Source of the DNA: Carnegiea gigantea
Taxonomy: Eukaryota; Streptophyta; Magnoliopsida; Caryophyllales; Cactaceae
DNA length: 64,000 nucleotides
Reading direction: 5' to 3'
Assembly: GCA_029747015.1 (NCBI GenBank)
Contig: JAKOGI010000431.1
Coordinates: forward strand, 287,501 to 351,500
The position numbers and the translations under genes are program-made. Shown here piece after piece: positions 21,066-31,622 of the stretch (positions within the stretch are counted from its first letter, which is position 1; each line of letters begins with the position of its first letter). Under the pieces are notes generated by a model that worked only from the letters and a program-made list of their open reading frames with translations, was not told the DNA's origin and made no database searches.

Positions 21066-23320
21066 CACTTTCAGGTGTGTGAATTTCCGCTCTAGGCCCC
21101 AAAAGGGCTAACGGTAAACCACTTTTAGGCGTGCCGATTTTCGCTTTAGGCCACAAAAGGCCTAACGCCTAAACCACGTTTGCAAGTGGATCTTAAAGAC
21201 TTCACACCACTTTTAGGCATGTGCATTTCTGCTCTAGGCCCCAAAAGCCCTAACGGTAAAACGCATGCGCAAGTGGGTCTTTAAGTCTCCGCCACACTTT
21301 TAGCCGTATGGGTTTTCACTCTAGACCCCAAAAGGCCTAGCGGTAAATCGCATTCGCAAGTGGGTGCACAATAATTTTGAGTGTAAAATAAATGCTGCAA
21401 CTAAATGACTATCGTCGTAGTACTTGAGGGTCATCTCCACGTGGATGGTAGGAGAGATTAAGGTCACTTAGCATGAAACTAAACTAATCTAATATCATTC
21501 TAAACTAATTAAATAATAAACAAGTAAAACTATAGATTATAAACGGATCAAATTCTAAATAATCCCTAATTATTCGCAAACTCTGATAGGATCTAAATAT
21601 AGTAAAATCAAACTCAACCACATTGACGCAATCTAATACTAAACATAATTACTAGCATAATGCAGGGACCAAAAATAATCCATAATCCATCATAATGAAA
21701 CTAATACTATCAAGATTGTGAATGAAACTAAACGTCATTAGCCACAACACAAAATTACAAATGCCAAGCAATTGGAGACAATAAGCTAGAACATCCCAGA
21801 TTCGAACATAACAAATGAAAGCCAGTTCAAATGAGGAGGACCGCAGGGTTGGGAATAGATTAAATGCATCAAATGAAAGCATAAATTGAGAACAGAGAAT
21901 GCAGAATTAAACTTAAACTTGAATCGAGACAGAGCAACGGGGGAGCTGCCGGGGAAATCATCTCAGATCAACTTTCAACATATTCAACACCCCAGAACCA
22001 ACATGATGGAAAACAGAATAGCATAAATTAGAGCACAATAGGAAAACAAAGAATAGGGGAAGGGGATAGACTCAACCTCCTTGCTTCGTGGGACTTAGCC
22101 AAGCTTCCATGAACTCTATCAATGGTGTTGCCTAGAACACAACAACCAAGAAAATCGAGCTCCTGGTTTCGAGCAAATAGAAACGGAACAAAAAAACAGG
22201 GCCTTGAACCTTACATCAACCGCCCTTAGAATCGAGCTCAACTCTTGAAATATCACACAATCCTTACAAAAACAACTCGGAATCGATAAAATCTAACCTA
22301 ATTACATGAATTCGAAAGCTAAAACAGATCTACTATTCGAAATCCAAACAAGAACAAACCCTAAATTCTTAATATTCGAATTAAACTAACAAAAACCCAT
22401 AAAATAAAACCTAAAAACTTAAAACTAAACCTAATTCTCAAATCATTATCTAGCTAGTCGCCACCTTTGATTTATACTCCAACCCTTATCGATCTTGGCC
22501 CTACAATCAACAATATTGTGGATGGTGGGAGATGATGCAAGTTGGGGTGCTGCGCTGATGCTGGTGGTGGTGGAGATGGTTGAAGATGATTGTGGTGATG
22601 CGCGCGCAGTTGAGAGCAAGAGATGGGGAAGATGGGGCGATGAGGATGGAGAGTGCGTGAGATTGAGACTGAGAGTTTGGGGAGGAAATGTCGGGGTTAA
22701 GAGAGGAGAGAGAAAATTAAGGGGAAAAGGGGTAACACAGTCACGTGTCAGGCGCATACGAAGCTGGGGTTGGATAGATTTAAGTTTTATTTTTTAAAAT
22801 TTTTTCCTTTCTTTTTCCTCAATTTATTCAACACCTACAAAGAAAATAAAATCAAATAAAAATCTAAAAATAACAATTATTATGAGCATAAATTAAGCAT
22901 AAGGGTATTGTAAAAATAGCATATTCTTGGCGCAAACAGTGGGTGTTCAAATATTCGCAACTCTTTTAGGTGTATGGGTTTCCGCTCTAGGCCCCAAAAG
23001 GCCTAGCGGTAAACCGCATTTGCACGTAGGTCTTCAATTCTCTGCATCAGTTTTAGGTGTATGAGTTTCCGCTTTAGGCCCTAAAATTAAAAGGCCTAGC
23101 GGTAAACCGCGTTTGTAAGTGCATCTTCAAGTCTTCGCACCATTTTTTGGTGAGTGGGTTTCTACGCTGGGCCTCCAAAAGGACTAGCGGTAAACCTCGT
23201 TCGCAAGTGGCTCTTCATGTTTTCATGTCACTTATGGTGTGTGGGTTTCCGCCCCATGTCCTAAAAGACCTAGTGGAAAACTACATTCGCAAGTGACATC
23301 TCAAGTGACTTCTCACTTTA
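21066..23320 (+). repeat. ~85-bp tandem repeat with an internal hairpin, 8 units, interrupted
   Basis: Four units (21,066-21,364) and four more (22,939-23,320) flank an inserted solo LTR. The consensus unit reads CACTTTTAGGTGT.TGGGTTT, then CCGCTCTAGGCC-CCAAAA-GGCCTAGCGG, then TAAACCGCATTCGCAAGTGGG. The middle part is a near-perfect inverted repeat with a 10-bp stem, one CT bulge and a short loop, conserved in most units although the rest drifts. The first unit is truncated to about 53 bp. Confidence 0.85.
21365..22938. mobile_element. Solo LTR, 1574 bp, inside the hairpin repeats
   Basis: Starts TGCACAATAATTTTG and ends CTTGGCGCAAACA, flanked by a perfect 5-bp duplication GTGGG (21,360-21,364 and 22,939-22,943). 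Removing it restores the tandem repeat exactly. No internal region or second LTR is present, so it is most simply the product of LTR-LTR recombination. Open frames at 22,446-22,797 on both strands have no family signature. Confidence 0.75.
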
Positions 23321-23945
23321 CACAAGCAAAAAAATATACAACCAAAGTATGGAACCTTGGCACTAAATAAACTAGCATGCGCTTTAATGATACAAGCAAG
23401 TACAAAAATAATACACGAAATAGGTTCTGCTAGAGGGATATCAGAATATGGGTATGCGATTATTTAGGAGCAAACAACAACGTAAACAATAAGAGCACCA
23501 ACAAGGCATAGGAGGATCTTTCAACATAATAAAGTTGCCTCCTTTGGATTTATTTTGGCAAAAGTCATCACCTTTATTGCCCTTAATTATCCCCAAAAAA
23601 AAAGAGGCAAGCCTCTGAAAGCAAAACATTGCAAATTTCAAAGGCCAAACAAGAGGCTACAATAAAGAGGTTTCAAAGGGCAAACAAGAAGCATTTCTAA
23701 ATCATGAAAGGCTTAATTTCAATCAAACCCCCCCCCCCCCCCCAAAAAAAAAATAAAAAAAAAAAAAACAGAGCTTTGTTGGGGATTCTAGGGGGAGCAC
23801 ACCTGATCATGGCAAGCAAGTGCTTAGGCATAGTCTTCTCTATTTCATCTAAGCCTAAACCAAAACAGAAAAGCCCAAAAAAAAAAAAAAAGAAGAAAAA
23901 AAGACCAATAACTTCCATCTCTCTTTCTCTCTCCAACCCGCAAGC
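23321..23945. other. Non-coding interior of the pol-less element; homopolymer tracts
   Basis: Holds C15-A9 and long A/G-rich runs at 23,729-23,770 and 23,879-23,905. Open frames across these tracts are artefacts of low complexity. No gene seen. Confidence 0.6.
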
Positions 23946-24290
23946 TTATGTGTAAAATGCAGCCCAACCAGCCATGCTTACCACATATTCGGCAAAAGTC
24001 CTCAAAGGACCATTCCTTCTACCAACAGCTTCATGCTCACTTACATATATCAGAATCTCTGTTTCAAAGCTCTCAATGCCTTTAAGACAGAATTGTAGCA
24101 TAACTATCCTCACGGAATCAATGAGGAGAGTGTGGCCATTGCTGTCAAAGCATGTCGTGTGGACCCCAAACATGGCACACCACTCCACAGCTTTGCTGTG
24201 TCAATCTAGGTTCATTTGATATAGCTCAATCTTAAACTCTTTAATGAAATAGTGACATGCTTTGAGCTTTGCTTGCCAAATGAATGTGAA
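23946..24290 (-). pseudogene. Antisense ORF of the pol-less Tat element
   Basis: On the minus strand, antisense to the element, between the missing pol and the 3' LTR. The readable frame starts near 24,290 with WQAKLKACHYFIKEFKIELY. It is cut by one TGA (24,201-24,203), then continues through EWCAMFGVHTTCFDSNG, VRIVMLQFCLKGIESFETE and EHEAVGRRNGPLRTFAEYVV to a TAA at 23,946. It looks like one of the antisense-ORF proteins known from Tat elements; function unknown. It differs from the plant-mobile-domain ORF of the neighbouring element. Upstream (24,300-24,420), acidic residues hint at more N-terminal coding in another frame. Confidence 0.6.
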
Positions 24291-24299
24291 AGATGGATA

Positions 24300-25403
24300 A
24301 TTTTGGGAACGAAGGACCTGGGTTTGCGTTTTCTCAGGAATTCCCTACTGGGTGTGGCATCTCAACGTCATCATCGTCCTCAATGGGTTATTCGCATGTA
24401 AAATCAACTTGAGATTTCCTTCCTAGTTACTGTCTATTGTTACGCAAAGCAAGGCTCATGATCAGAAGGTACGAGAAGGAAAAGGTGGAGTCTTTACACC
24501 TGGCAAATCAGGTACCAACAATAATAGCAAGACATCATGACTCTAGCACATGAAAGAAAGAAGCATGGACCATTAGTCAGGAACCCAGTTCATTCAAGCC
24601 ACAAAAAAGATAGCTTGCTCTTTTACCAAAAAAAAAACAAAAAAAAAAGGTATGGAACTTTAGTTAGCTAAGGATGAAAGGAGAAGGACAAAAGTTGAGA
24701 AAGTTGATACCTCTGTTGGCCACAAGGATCGAAAATGGCGGCGCAAAGGTCAAGCTTTGGGGGAGGTAGGAGGGCTTCCACTGTTCAGTTAGTAACAACA
24801 CCAGATGAGGGATTTCGAGTTCTGGGAGCTGAGAAGAAGAAGAAGAGGAGCAGCAGATCACGTGCATCGCAGGTGATGATTAAGTAAAACAACAGCCAGG
24901 CTTCAGGTCGGATGAAGCATGGGCTAGGCCCGCACGAGCAGAAGAGAAGAGGCACATCACATGAGGGGGCATGTCACATGAACGAAACAAGCAGCCCAAG
25001 CTAAAGGCCCGAAATAAGAAGAAAAGGAAGGGGAAATGCAGGCCACGGTTTGAAATAGAACACGCCCATGCTGTGAAGAAAAAGAAAGCCGAGGAGTCGG
25101 GCGCCTGATCGGCTTGCTGTTGGGCCGCCAAGCTTGCTCACACCTGGCTTGCAAGCTAATGGAGTTGAGGAGGGATGAACCGAACTACCGAGACTGGGCC
25201 TGCCGTAATTCTTCGACCAAAAGAAAGAAAAAAATTCATTTGCTCATTTTTTTTTTTAATTCTTACAAAATCAACAAAAAATATTGAATTTTTATTTAAA
25301 TTATTTATGGTGAGCAAGTGTTAAATAATAAAAGAAAATTAAGACATTGGTCACGTTTAAACAATGCAAGTCTTGTACATAATCTTGTCTCGATGGGGCA
25401 ATT
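24300..25403. other. 3' untranslated interior of the pol-less element
   Basis: No convincing coding motif. Low-complexity A runs occur near 24,625-24,650. CGATGGGGCAATT (25,391-25,403) lies at the polypurine position before the 3' LTR, a weak tract. Confidence 0.45.
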
Positions 25404-26227
25404 TGTAGGCACTAAAATATTTACATGTCATACCAAGATATAAAACTAAATTAATCATTTGGATCAACCCTTTTAATTGATTTAATTAAGCCCAAATTTA
25501 CACACAAGTTATAGCCCAATCCCAAACGACACCCAAGTCAAGATCCAGTCGAAGCACAAGAGATTCCCAAGTCAAAACCCAAATCAAAAGCCAAGTAAAA
25601 GCCCAAGGGACTCCTAAGTCAAAGTCCAAGTGTAAATGACTTTCAAGTCAAAGCTCAAGTCAAAGTCCCAATCAAATCGTAAGTCACGACACAAACCCAA
25701 ACGACTTCCAAGACAAGGCTCAGTCGAAGCCCAAGAGACTCCCAAGTTAAAACCCAAATCGAAGCCCAAGTAAGGCCCAAATCGAAAGCCGAAGTCAAAC
25801 CTAATGACTTCTAAGTCAAATCAATTCAAGTTGGAGCTCGGTTGAACGCCCAATAAGAGGTCAAACTCCATCTTGACCTTCAAGGGGGAGGGGGAATTTT
25901 TCTATAAATAGACCCCTACCCGCCCCCCATTCAGAGTGAAAAAATTGGAAGAAATCACCAACACTCAAATAGTCACTCTTTCAAGAAAAATAACAAGCAC
26001 ATGTCTTCTTCCCTCGAAGATCAAGTATTCGTCTTGATTGAGATTAATCTTTTTAGGCCCTTTTTCAAGATAAAACTCATTCAAACTCATTCAATGAGAT
26101 CAAATCAGATGATTACTCTCATTGTATTCAATAGAGATTGGACCCACATATACAAATCAATACAAAGATTCAATTTTGTACTCATATGCTTATCCAATTT
26201 ATTTTAGACTTGAAATTTGTGTTTACA
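25404..26227 (+). repeat. 3' LTR of the pol-less Tat element
   Basis: TGTAGGCACTAAAATA to TTTGTGTTTACA, 824 bp. It is collinear with the 5' LTR over its full length, with CAAGTC-rich U3 and a TATA box at 25,902-25,911. It is followed by the AGAGC target duplication. Confidence 0.9.
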
Positions 26228-26359
26228 AGAGCTTTAAAACTTGAAAGAGAAAAAAGAACAATAAAACACATGGGGCTGATTTTTTAAGTTTAAGATGGAG
26301 CTCAAGGAATTGAACTTCTCTGTTTAGTTCTAACTCCCAACTGAAATAAGAGAAAGGAA

Positions 26360-26533
26360 GTCTTGGAGTAACGGTAAGGTTTTCTCCGTGTGACCAAAAG
26401 GTCACGGATTCGAGTCGTGGAATCAGCCACTGACAAAGTCAGGTTACGTTGCCTACAATTCACTTCTTGGGGTGCGGCCCTTCCCCGGACCCTGCGTGAA
26501 CGCAGGATGCTTGTGCACCGGGCTGCACCTTTT
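26360..26533 (+). mobile_element. Au-type SINE
   Basis: A tRNA-derived short retroposon of about 174 bp. The 5' part has RNA polymerase III box A-like TGGAGTAACGGTAAGG and box B-like GGTCACGGATTCGAGTC. The 3' body has the Au-family blocks GCGGCCCTTCCCCGGACCCT and GTGCACCGGGCTGC, then a short T tail. It is flanked by a near-perfect 24-25 bp target duplication, TCCCAACTGAAATAAGAGAAAGGAA at 26,335-26,359 and the same less one G at 26,534-26,557. It would be mobilised by a LINE reverse transcriptase in trans. Among the best preserved elements here. Confidence 0.92.
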
Positions 26534-26689
26534 TCCCAACTGAAATAAGAAAAGGAAATGTTCACTATGATATTGACTTTGATTTTGTGCCCTATTTTAG
26601 AATATCTAAATTGACTTGTTGCGTCTAATGAACATGGATTTCGTTTGTCAATTGCTCAATTTCCTTTGGCAAATTAGGCTCGTTAACCT

Positions 26690-27450
26690 AAGGTTCAAAT
26701 GACATTGAGGCGTAAGGAATGGTTTTTAATTTGGAATAGGTTTTTCACCCAAAAAAGCTGTTTTTGAAAAATTCGTAACCTTTTCAAGTTGGTTGTTTGA
26801 GTTTTTTCTGTAAAAGGCTCAAATGCCATTGATTAATTGCCATAAACAAAATTCATATATTCTCTTGTACTCTCTCTCCTAAGTCTTAACTTGTACCTTC
26901 AAATTCAGCACATACCATCGTAATTTTATATTAACAGTTGATGAAAAGATAAAATCATTAATTCTTACTAATTTTATATAATAATATTAAAAGTAATGCA
27001 AATTTATTTCTTAATTTATCCATCATCCCAAAAAAAACAAAATTTTATGGGCCTTAAATGTGACATAGCTTTCGATTTAGATAGAAAAGAAAATCCTATT
27101 AGAAAAACAAGTGATGTATAAATCAACAAGATGATTTTTATTAATTCATACTTGGTAGAATTACTAACAAAATGGGATTATATGAGCGAATGTAATTTGT
27201 ACATATAGGGTAAATTTAATTCCTATTGAAAAACAAATAAGTGACTAACTGATTAAAAAATAATCTTCAGTAGTGAATAAGTGATATAGACATGAGTGAA
27301 ATTTTATAAGATGCATTTTATAAAAATAACAAATTTTACCAAATAATTTTTCTAAAAATAATCAATTCAAATCGCTAATGTAAATAGCTGATCGAAATAA
27401 CTTATAACTATCAGTCAATACAAATAACTAACAACTATTTACCAAAAAGA
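26690..27450. mobile_element. hAT-like non-autonomous element, relative of the one at 10,208
   Basis: The right 120 bp, reverse-complemented, match the left end of the 10,208-11,302 element (GGCTCTTTTTGGTAAATAGTTGTTAG against GGCCTGTTTGGCAAATAGCTGTTAG, then GAAAAATTATTTGGTAAA). The left subterminal AAAAAAGCTGTTTTTGAAAA...AACCTTTTCAA matches that element's other end. The left boundary is not fixed and I found no convincing target duplication. Confidence 0.5.
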
Positions 27451-27785
27451 GCCAATGCTTACTTGAAAACCCATTTAAATTTTCAAAACCAAACCCAAAA
27501 CATTTTTCCGTGCATCACAGAAGTGGCATTAAGTTACTTTGGGTAAAAATCAACTCAAAAATTTCCTGCGCACGCACATGAAGTACATACATCATAGCCA
27601 CATCATACTTCAAATAGCGAACTAAGAAAAGCAGCTACTGTAATTTTGCCGTTATCGTCATACACACAGAAATATTTATGAATCTAAGTCGATTAACATC
27701 CGAAAGTAATGTACATCGTGTCAATTTGTAATGTATATGCACATATAGCCACAACTCAAAAAAAGTGACTTGATGCGGCCTACGA

Positions 27786-28202
27786 CCTGTATTCGTCAAT
27801 AGCATTTTGGGTAATATTTAGTGTTTTGATCAAGACAATACAGTTTACACTAATTAGTTAAATTTTAGTATTCGGTAAACTAGTCTTTTGACTAGCATTT
27901 CAAGTAGCGTTTAGTGTTTTAAACAGCGTTTTTAAAAAGCTAATAGTACTAACATTTGACATTTAAAAGTAGTGTTTCATATTTTTTAGCAAAAAAATAT
28001 CCTTTAAAAATTTTATCTTTGGAAATTATCTACAACATTTTATGTCAATTTACATTAATCAGCTAGCCTAACAGCTAAATTTATCGAGCACATTAGTTTA
28101 AACCGCTCATCTAAACCGCTATCCGCTAACAGCTAAATTAGAAACGCTATCCGCTATCTAAACCGCTATTTGTTATCTAAACAGCTAATTTTGCCGAATA
28201 GG
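27786..28202. mobile_element. hAT-type MITE, 417 bp
   Basis: Ends CCTGTATTCGTCAATAGC and (reverse complement of the right end) CCTATTCGGCAAAATTAGC. Flanking 8-mers GCCTACGA (27,778-27,785) and GCCTACAT (28,203-28,210) match at 6 of 8. Subterminal AACCGCTATCCGCTA motifs repeat toward the right end. No coding capacity. Confidence 0.7.
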
Positions 28203-28210
28203 GCCTACAT

Positions 28211-29379
28211 CATAACATTTACAGCAATATTTGCAGAATTAATCGCCTATTAATTATATTTTCCTTTTTTCCCTCATTCTACCCCCTCCCCCCCCAAAAA
28301 AATCTTCATGTGCGGATCCAATATGTGATCATACCAGAGCATTAATATTCAAAACCGCTAACATATATGTCGTCCCATGTAATCAAATAAAAGTAACTAC
28401 TTCGGCAAACTCCAGTAGGCATGTCATTCCCCTGAGCTCTCCCTATGATTTTCTCGTTAAAGTTCAAGTACAAATTAGTATTTACGGGTTATGTACTTTG
28501 ACCCAAATTAAGCCAGCTATTGTTGTAAATTGTTGTATCCATCACATACAGTTTTATATATCATAAAGATGAAGATAATTGTTCGACAAACATTGAATTA
28601 TATTGATATGATGTCGAATTATAATACCAACTCATCTAATATAATTATGACCTCCTACTTTTGCAACAAATGTCTCGCAACCTATACTTTTTGCTAGCAA
28701 AGATAAAAATTTAGCATACGTACAAACAACACATTGGACAAATTGTAAGGCTTAAAATTATTGACTGGGATGATTGATAGAGGATAATTAGTCCAGTAAT
28801 CTCCATTCTATATATTCCACTTTCAGTCCAAGACATTCAAATAAAATGTATAAGAAGTAAGAATCCACTAATCACGGTGCATGTACCCACATGAACACAA
28901 TGGGTCCAATAAACACAACAAAATGGGAAGAATTAAAGCAATTAGCATAACTACCTAAATATTCACAGAATCTAATGAACTCAATTTTGACAACGTCGAT
29001 TAGTTATATTATCCCTTGAAATAACCTGCTTATCCATATTAATTATGCAACACAAAGAGAGAGGCCGGGGGGGGGGGATTATTACTTTGGATTGAAGACT
29101 CCCCTTCATGGCCTTTAAATCCACAACAATATTAGCAGCTCTAACGAGGATGCCTCTTAGTCCAAATATAGGAAAACACCAATTTAGAAAGTTACCCATA
29201 TAGTTTAGAAGATACAAATCAATGTCTCACTATTAATGATACACATTTAAAAAAATTTTTAAAATTTAAAAAAAAAAACACCCTGAAGACTCCACTAACC
29301 AACTGTTATATACTCTGATCCAATGAGGGGAAAATATATGTCTACTTGAGTCAAACTCGTGGTAATGGTTCAAATAAAA
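28211..29379. other. No recognisable gene
   Basis: AT-rich DNA with C and G homopolymers at 28,286-28,295 and 29,069-29,078. I see no element ends or coding signature. Confidence 0.5.
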
Positions 29380-29599
29380 ATTTTCTGGTTTATATATAAT
29401 TATTTAGGTTTCCTAATATTAGTTAGCCTCTTGATTATATAAACCCATTTATATAATTGAAGAAGATAGATTATGAATAAGAGTTGATATTGAATTTAAG
29501 TGAAAGGTCTTGTGTGAATTTTTTCGGCTTGGGAATTGTTCATGGAGCGTTCTACATTAATTATTCCCTTTTGAATTGCTCTTAGAGCATCTTACATCA
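29380..29599 (+). repeat. Truncated LTR abutting a full LTR of the same family
   Basis: Matches the 3' 220 bp of the LTR at 29,603-30,035 (TTAGCCTCTT..TTATATAAACC through GAGCATCTTACATCA). Only three bases, ATT, separate its end from the next LTR start. Confidence 0.8.
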
Positions 29600-29602
29600 A
29601 TT

Positions 29603-30035
29603 TGATAACGATGCAGGATAACAGTGAAGAATGGGTAAAAAGATTTAAGAAATTAGAATATTTTGATATTGGAAATCTTTTGTATTTTTTTAATATTTTT
29701 TTAGGTTGTTTTTAAGCATAGTTTAGGGTAGGCAAAATAAGGATATTTACTGATATTTTATTAAAATTTAGTTTCCTAATTTATTAGGGTAATATTAGGT
29801 TACATATTTTTATCCTGTTCTAGTATATATTATTATGTAGGTTTCTTAACATTGGTTAGCCTCTTGGTTATATAAACTTTTTATGTAGTTGAAGAAGATA
29901 GATTATGAATGAGACTTGATATTGAATTTAAATGAAAGTTCTTGTGTGAATTTTCTGGGTGTGGGAATTGCTCTTAAAGAGTCCTACATTGATTATTCCC
30001 CCTTGTAGGAACTGCTCTTAGAGCGTTTTACATCA
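29603..30035 (+). repeat. 5' LTR of element Z
   Basis: TGATAACGATGCAGG to TTTTACATCA. Collinear with 49,108-49,627 (AGAATATTTTGA.ATTGG, TTAGCCTCTTGGTTATATAAAC, GGGAATTGCTCTTA), with roughly 10-15% divergence by eye. Confidence 0.85.
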
Positions 30036-30038
30036 CTT

Positions 30039-30050
30039 TAGTATCAGAAC
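30039..30050 (+). other. Primer-binding site, initiator tRNA-Met type
   Basis: TAGTATCAGAAC, 10 of 12 bases identical to the usual TGGTATCAGAGC, placed four bases after the LTR end. Both changes are G to A. Confidence 0.75.
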
Positions 30051-30640
30051 TTACGATCTTTGCTCTGCCTTTGTGTTTTCATTTCCCTTTTCCTTTTCAC
30101 GCTAAAAACAACCCCTCAATTTCCCACAAAATTTCGTCCAAAACCCTCAAACAGTTGCGGTAATTCGCATCAAATCCTACTTCAATTGCAAACCACAAAC
30201 CCAAAAGTCACGAATTACTTGCAAATTGTCAGCCTTGCTTACTTCGGTCAGTAATAGAGAAGGTCGAAAACCCCTTAACCATTCCGTACCATCACCTTCG
30301 GCCCCTCATCTCACCGAAAAATGCCTTCGCAAGCCCAACTCCCAGTCACAGGCCCTGAGCATGGCATTTTGCAGCAAATATTCAACTAGTGCCACTGTAA
30401 GTTGCTGCCCAGAGGGGTGTTGTTGATCCTATGCTGCTATTCCACCGGCAAAAATACAACGTTGCTGCCTACTGCAGGATTACTTTACTGTGGGGTTACT
30501 TGACGTTCACTGCCACCAATTGAATACTATCAACTTGTCAACACCTCATCATGGTCATGTTTAGTTTTGCTTGCTGCTGTGGAAGCTTTTCAGGTTCTAT
30601 GCCTTGCTAATTTGTTTCCATGGTGACACTCAAGCCAACA
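30051..30640 (+). other. Leader of element Z
   Basis: Between primer site and the PDS5-like segment. No gag signature. It is GC-richer than its surroundings at 30,270-30,420. It could be 5' UTR of the captured transcript or element leader. Confidence 0.4.
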
Positions 30641-30777
30641 TGGTTGTTGGAGTGAGAACTTCCACGTCAACGTTTATAAGTTGGAAATCAATTATTGATT
30701 CTCACACCATCTCGAAAAGATCTTATCGGGTTGGTAGATAAAGTTGGGGGCCTTTTGTCTTAGGTATACCAAGATCC
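30641..30777 (+). pseudogene. PDS5: PDS5-like cohesin cofactor fragment, first part
   Basis: PDS5 proteins are HEAT-repeat cohesin regulators that bind sister-chromatid cohesion complexes in the nucleus. The frame reading VGNQLL.LTPSRKDLIGLVDKVGGLLS then V.QDPS matches the extreme N-terminal helices of plant PDS5 proteins (the usual GN.LL..P.S.D.L..LLD..E..LS.VEQ pattern). A TAG (about 30,763) replaces one residue. The frame runs without change into 48,157 once element X and its duplicated GATCC are removed. Initiation is unclear; stops lie just upstream of VGNQ. Confidence 0.65.
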
Positions 30778-31622
30778 TGATAGGAAGAATTCGAGTTTTA
30801 ATATTTGTAACCCCAAGTTCAAGATTTATCATCAAGTACTCGAGCTATCGTCCACTAGGAGCTGGATTTCAAGCATCGGAATTAGCTCGAGTGACTCAAG
30901 CAAGGATAAGTGAAAATGAAAGAATGACAAGCTAAACTAAGCTAATAAATATACAAAAAGAGGCTTGTAATTATAATTGGGCCAATTGACCAATCAAGTA
31001 ATCGAGGTGAGCCCTACCTACCCAATCTCTACTAAAAACAGAAGATGGTCGGTCGCACTATCGAAGACCAACCAAGTCCTCTCTTAAGGGTTATGAGATA
31101 ATCTAACTAGTCTAACCACATTTTCATGGTATTAGCCCAATTAGACTACAAAATTAGTAACCCTCAAACCTAACTAGGATTGGGACTATTTTCATGTCCC
31201 AAAGCCGACCATCCCCTCTCCCACACTAGCTAATTGACCTCACATTTCGGCATAAGTCAATCACCCAAAAATAAAGATGAAAGCTCTCTCAAACATTTCA
31301 TCGAACACTTGGCAGGCATGAGAGAAAACTCTAAGTTCAAAACAAAAATTGGGTGTGGTTACGCCTAATATAAGACTAATTAGCCATCACATGGCTAATC
31401 ACAATCCAAGCCCACAAAACTAACCACTAATTATCAACAAAATACAAAAAGCTCCAAATTGAACCTAAGCTAGCAAATAACTCAACAAGCATGAATGAGA
31501 GAAATTAATCTAGTCTAACATGGATTAAAATAACTAATGAACACAAAATCATAATAAAAACTGAACTTTTAAGTTAAATATAATCTAAACCAACAAGATT
31601 AAAGAAGAGGAAACAAGAACAA
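30778..31622 (-). repeat. Element X LTR, 3' portion
   Basis: The minus-strand tail of the X LTR. It ends at AACAA, where the Tekay element is inserted, and continues at 44,395. No coding signal. Confidence 0.6.

Larger units (their letters stand above)
15471..26227 (+). mobile_element. Tat-type LTR retrotransposon lacking pol (LARD-like), with TSD
   Basis: A complete insertion: 5' LTR 15,471-16,285, 3' LTR 25,404-26,227, and a perfect 5-bp target duplication AGAGC at 15,466-15,470 and 26,228-26,232. Inside, in order: primer-site region, gag, Lys/Ser minisatellite, protease-upstream remnant, hairpin tandem repeats, antisense ORF, 3' LTR. No RT, RNase H or integrase motif is visible in about 9 kb of interior, so it is a deletion derivative dependent on a relative. 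Two later insertions sit within it (hAT MITE 19,484-20,195; solo LTR 21,365-22,938). By eye the first 150 bp of the LTRs differ at 10-15% of sites, mostly transitions. Confidence 0.9.

Noticed and set aside
22446..22797. Overlapping 100-residue frames on both strands
   Set aside because: They lie inside a solo LTR with simple Ser/Pro or Gly/Glu composition and no family motif.
23697..23955. Open frames with poly-Phe or poly-Lys stretches
   Set aside because: Produced by C15/A9 and A-rich homopolymers; no domain.
26360..26430. A functional tRNA gene
   Set aside because: Box A and B are present but no cloverleaf is formed, and the rest matches the Au SINE body.
26302..26565. 87-residue minus-strand frame
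   Set aside because: It is the reverse strand of the Au SINE and its duplicated flank.
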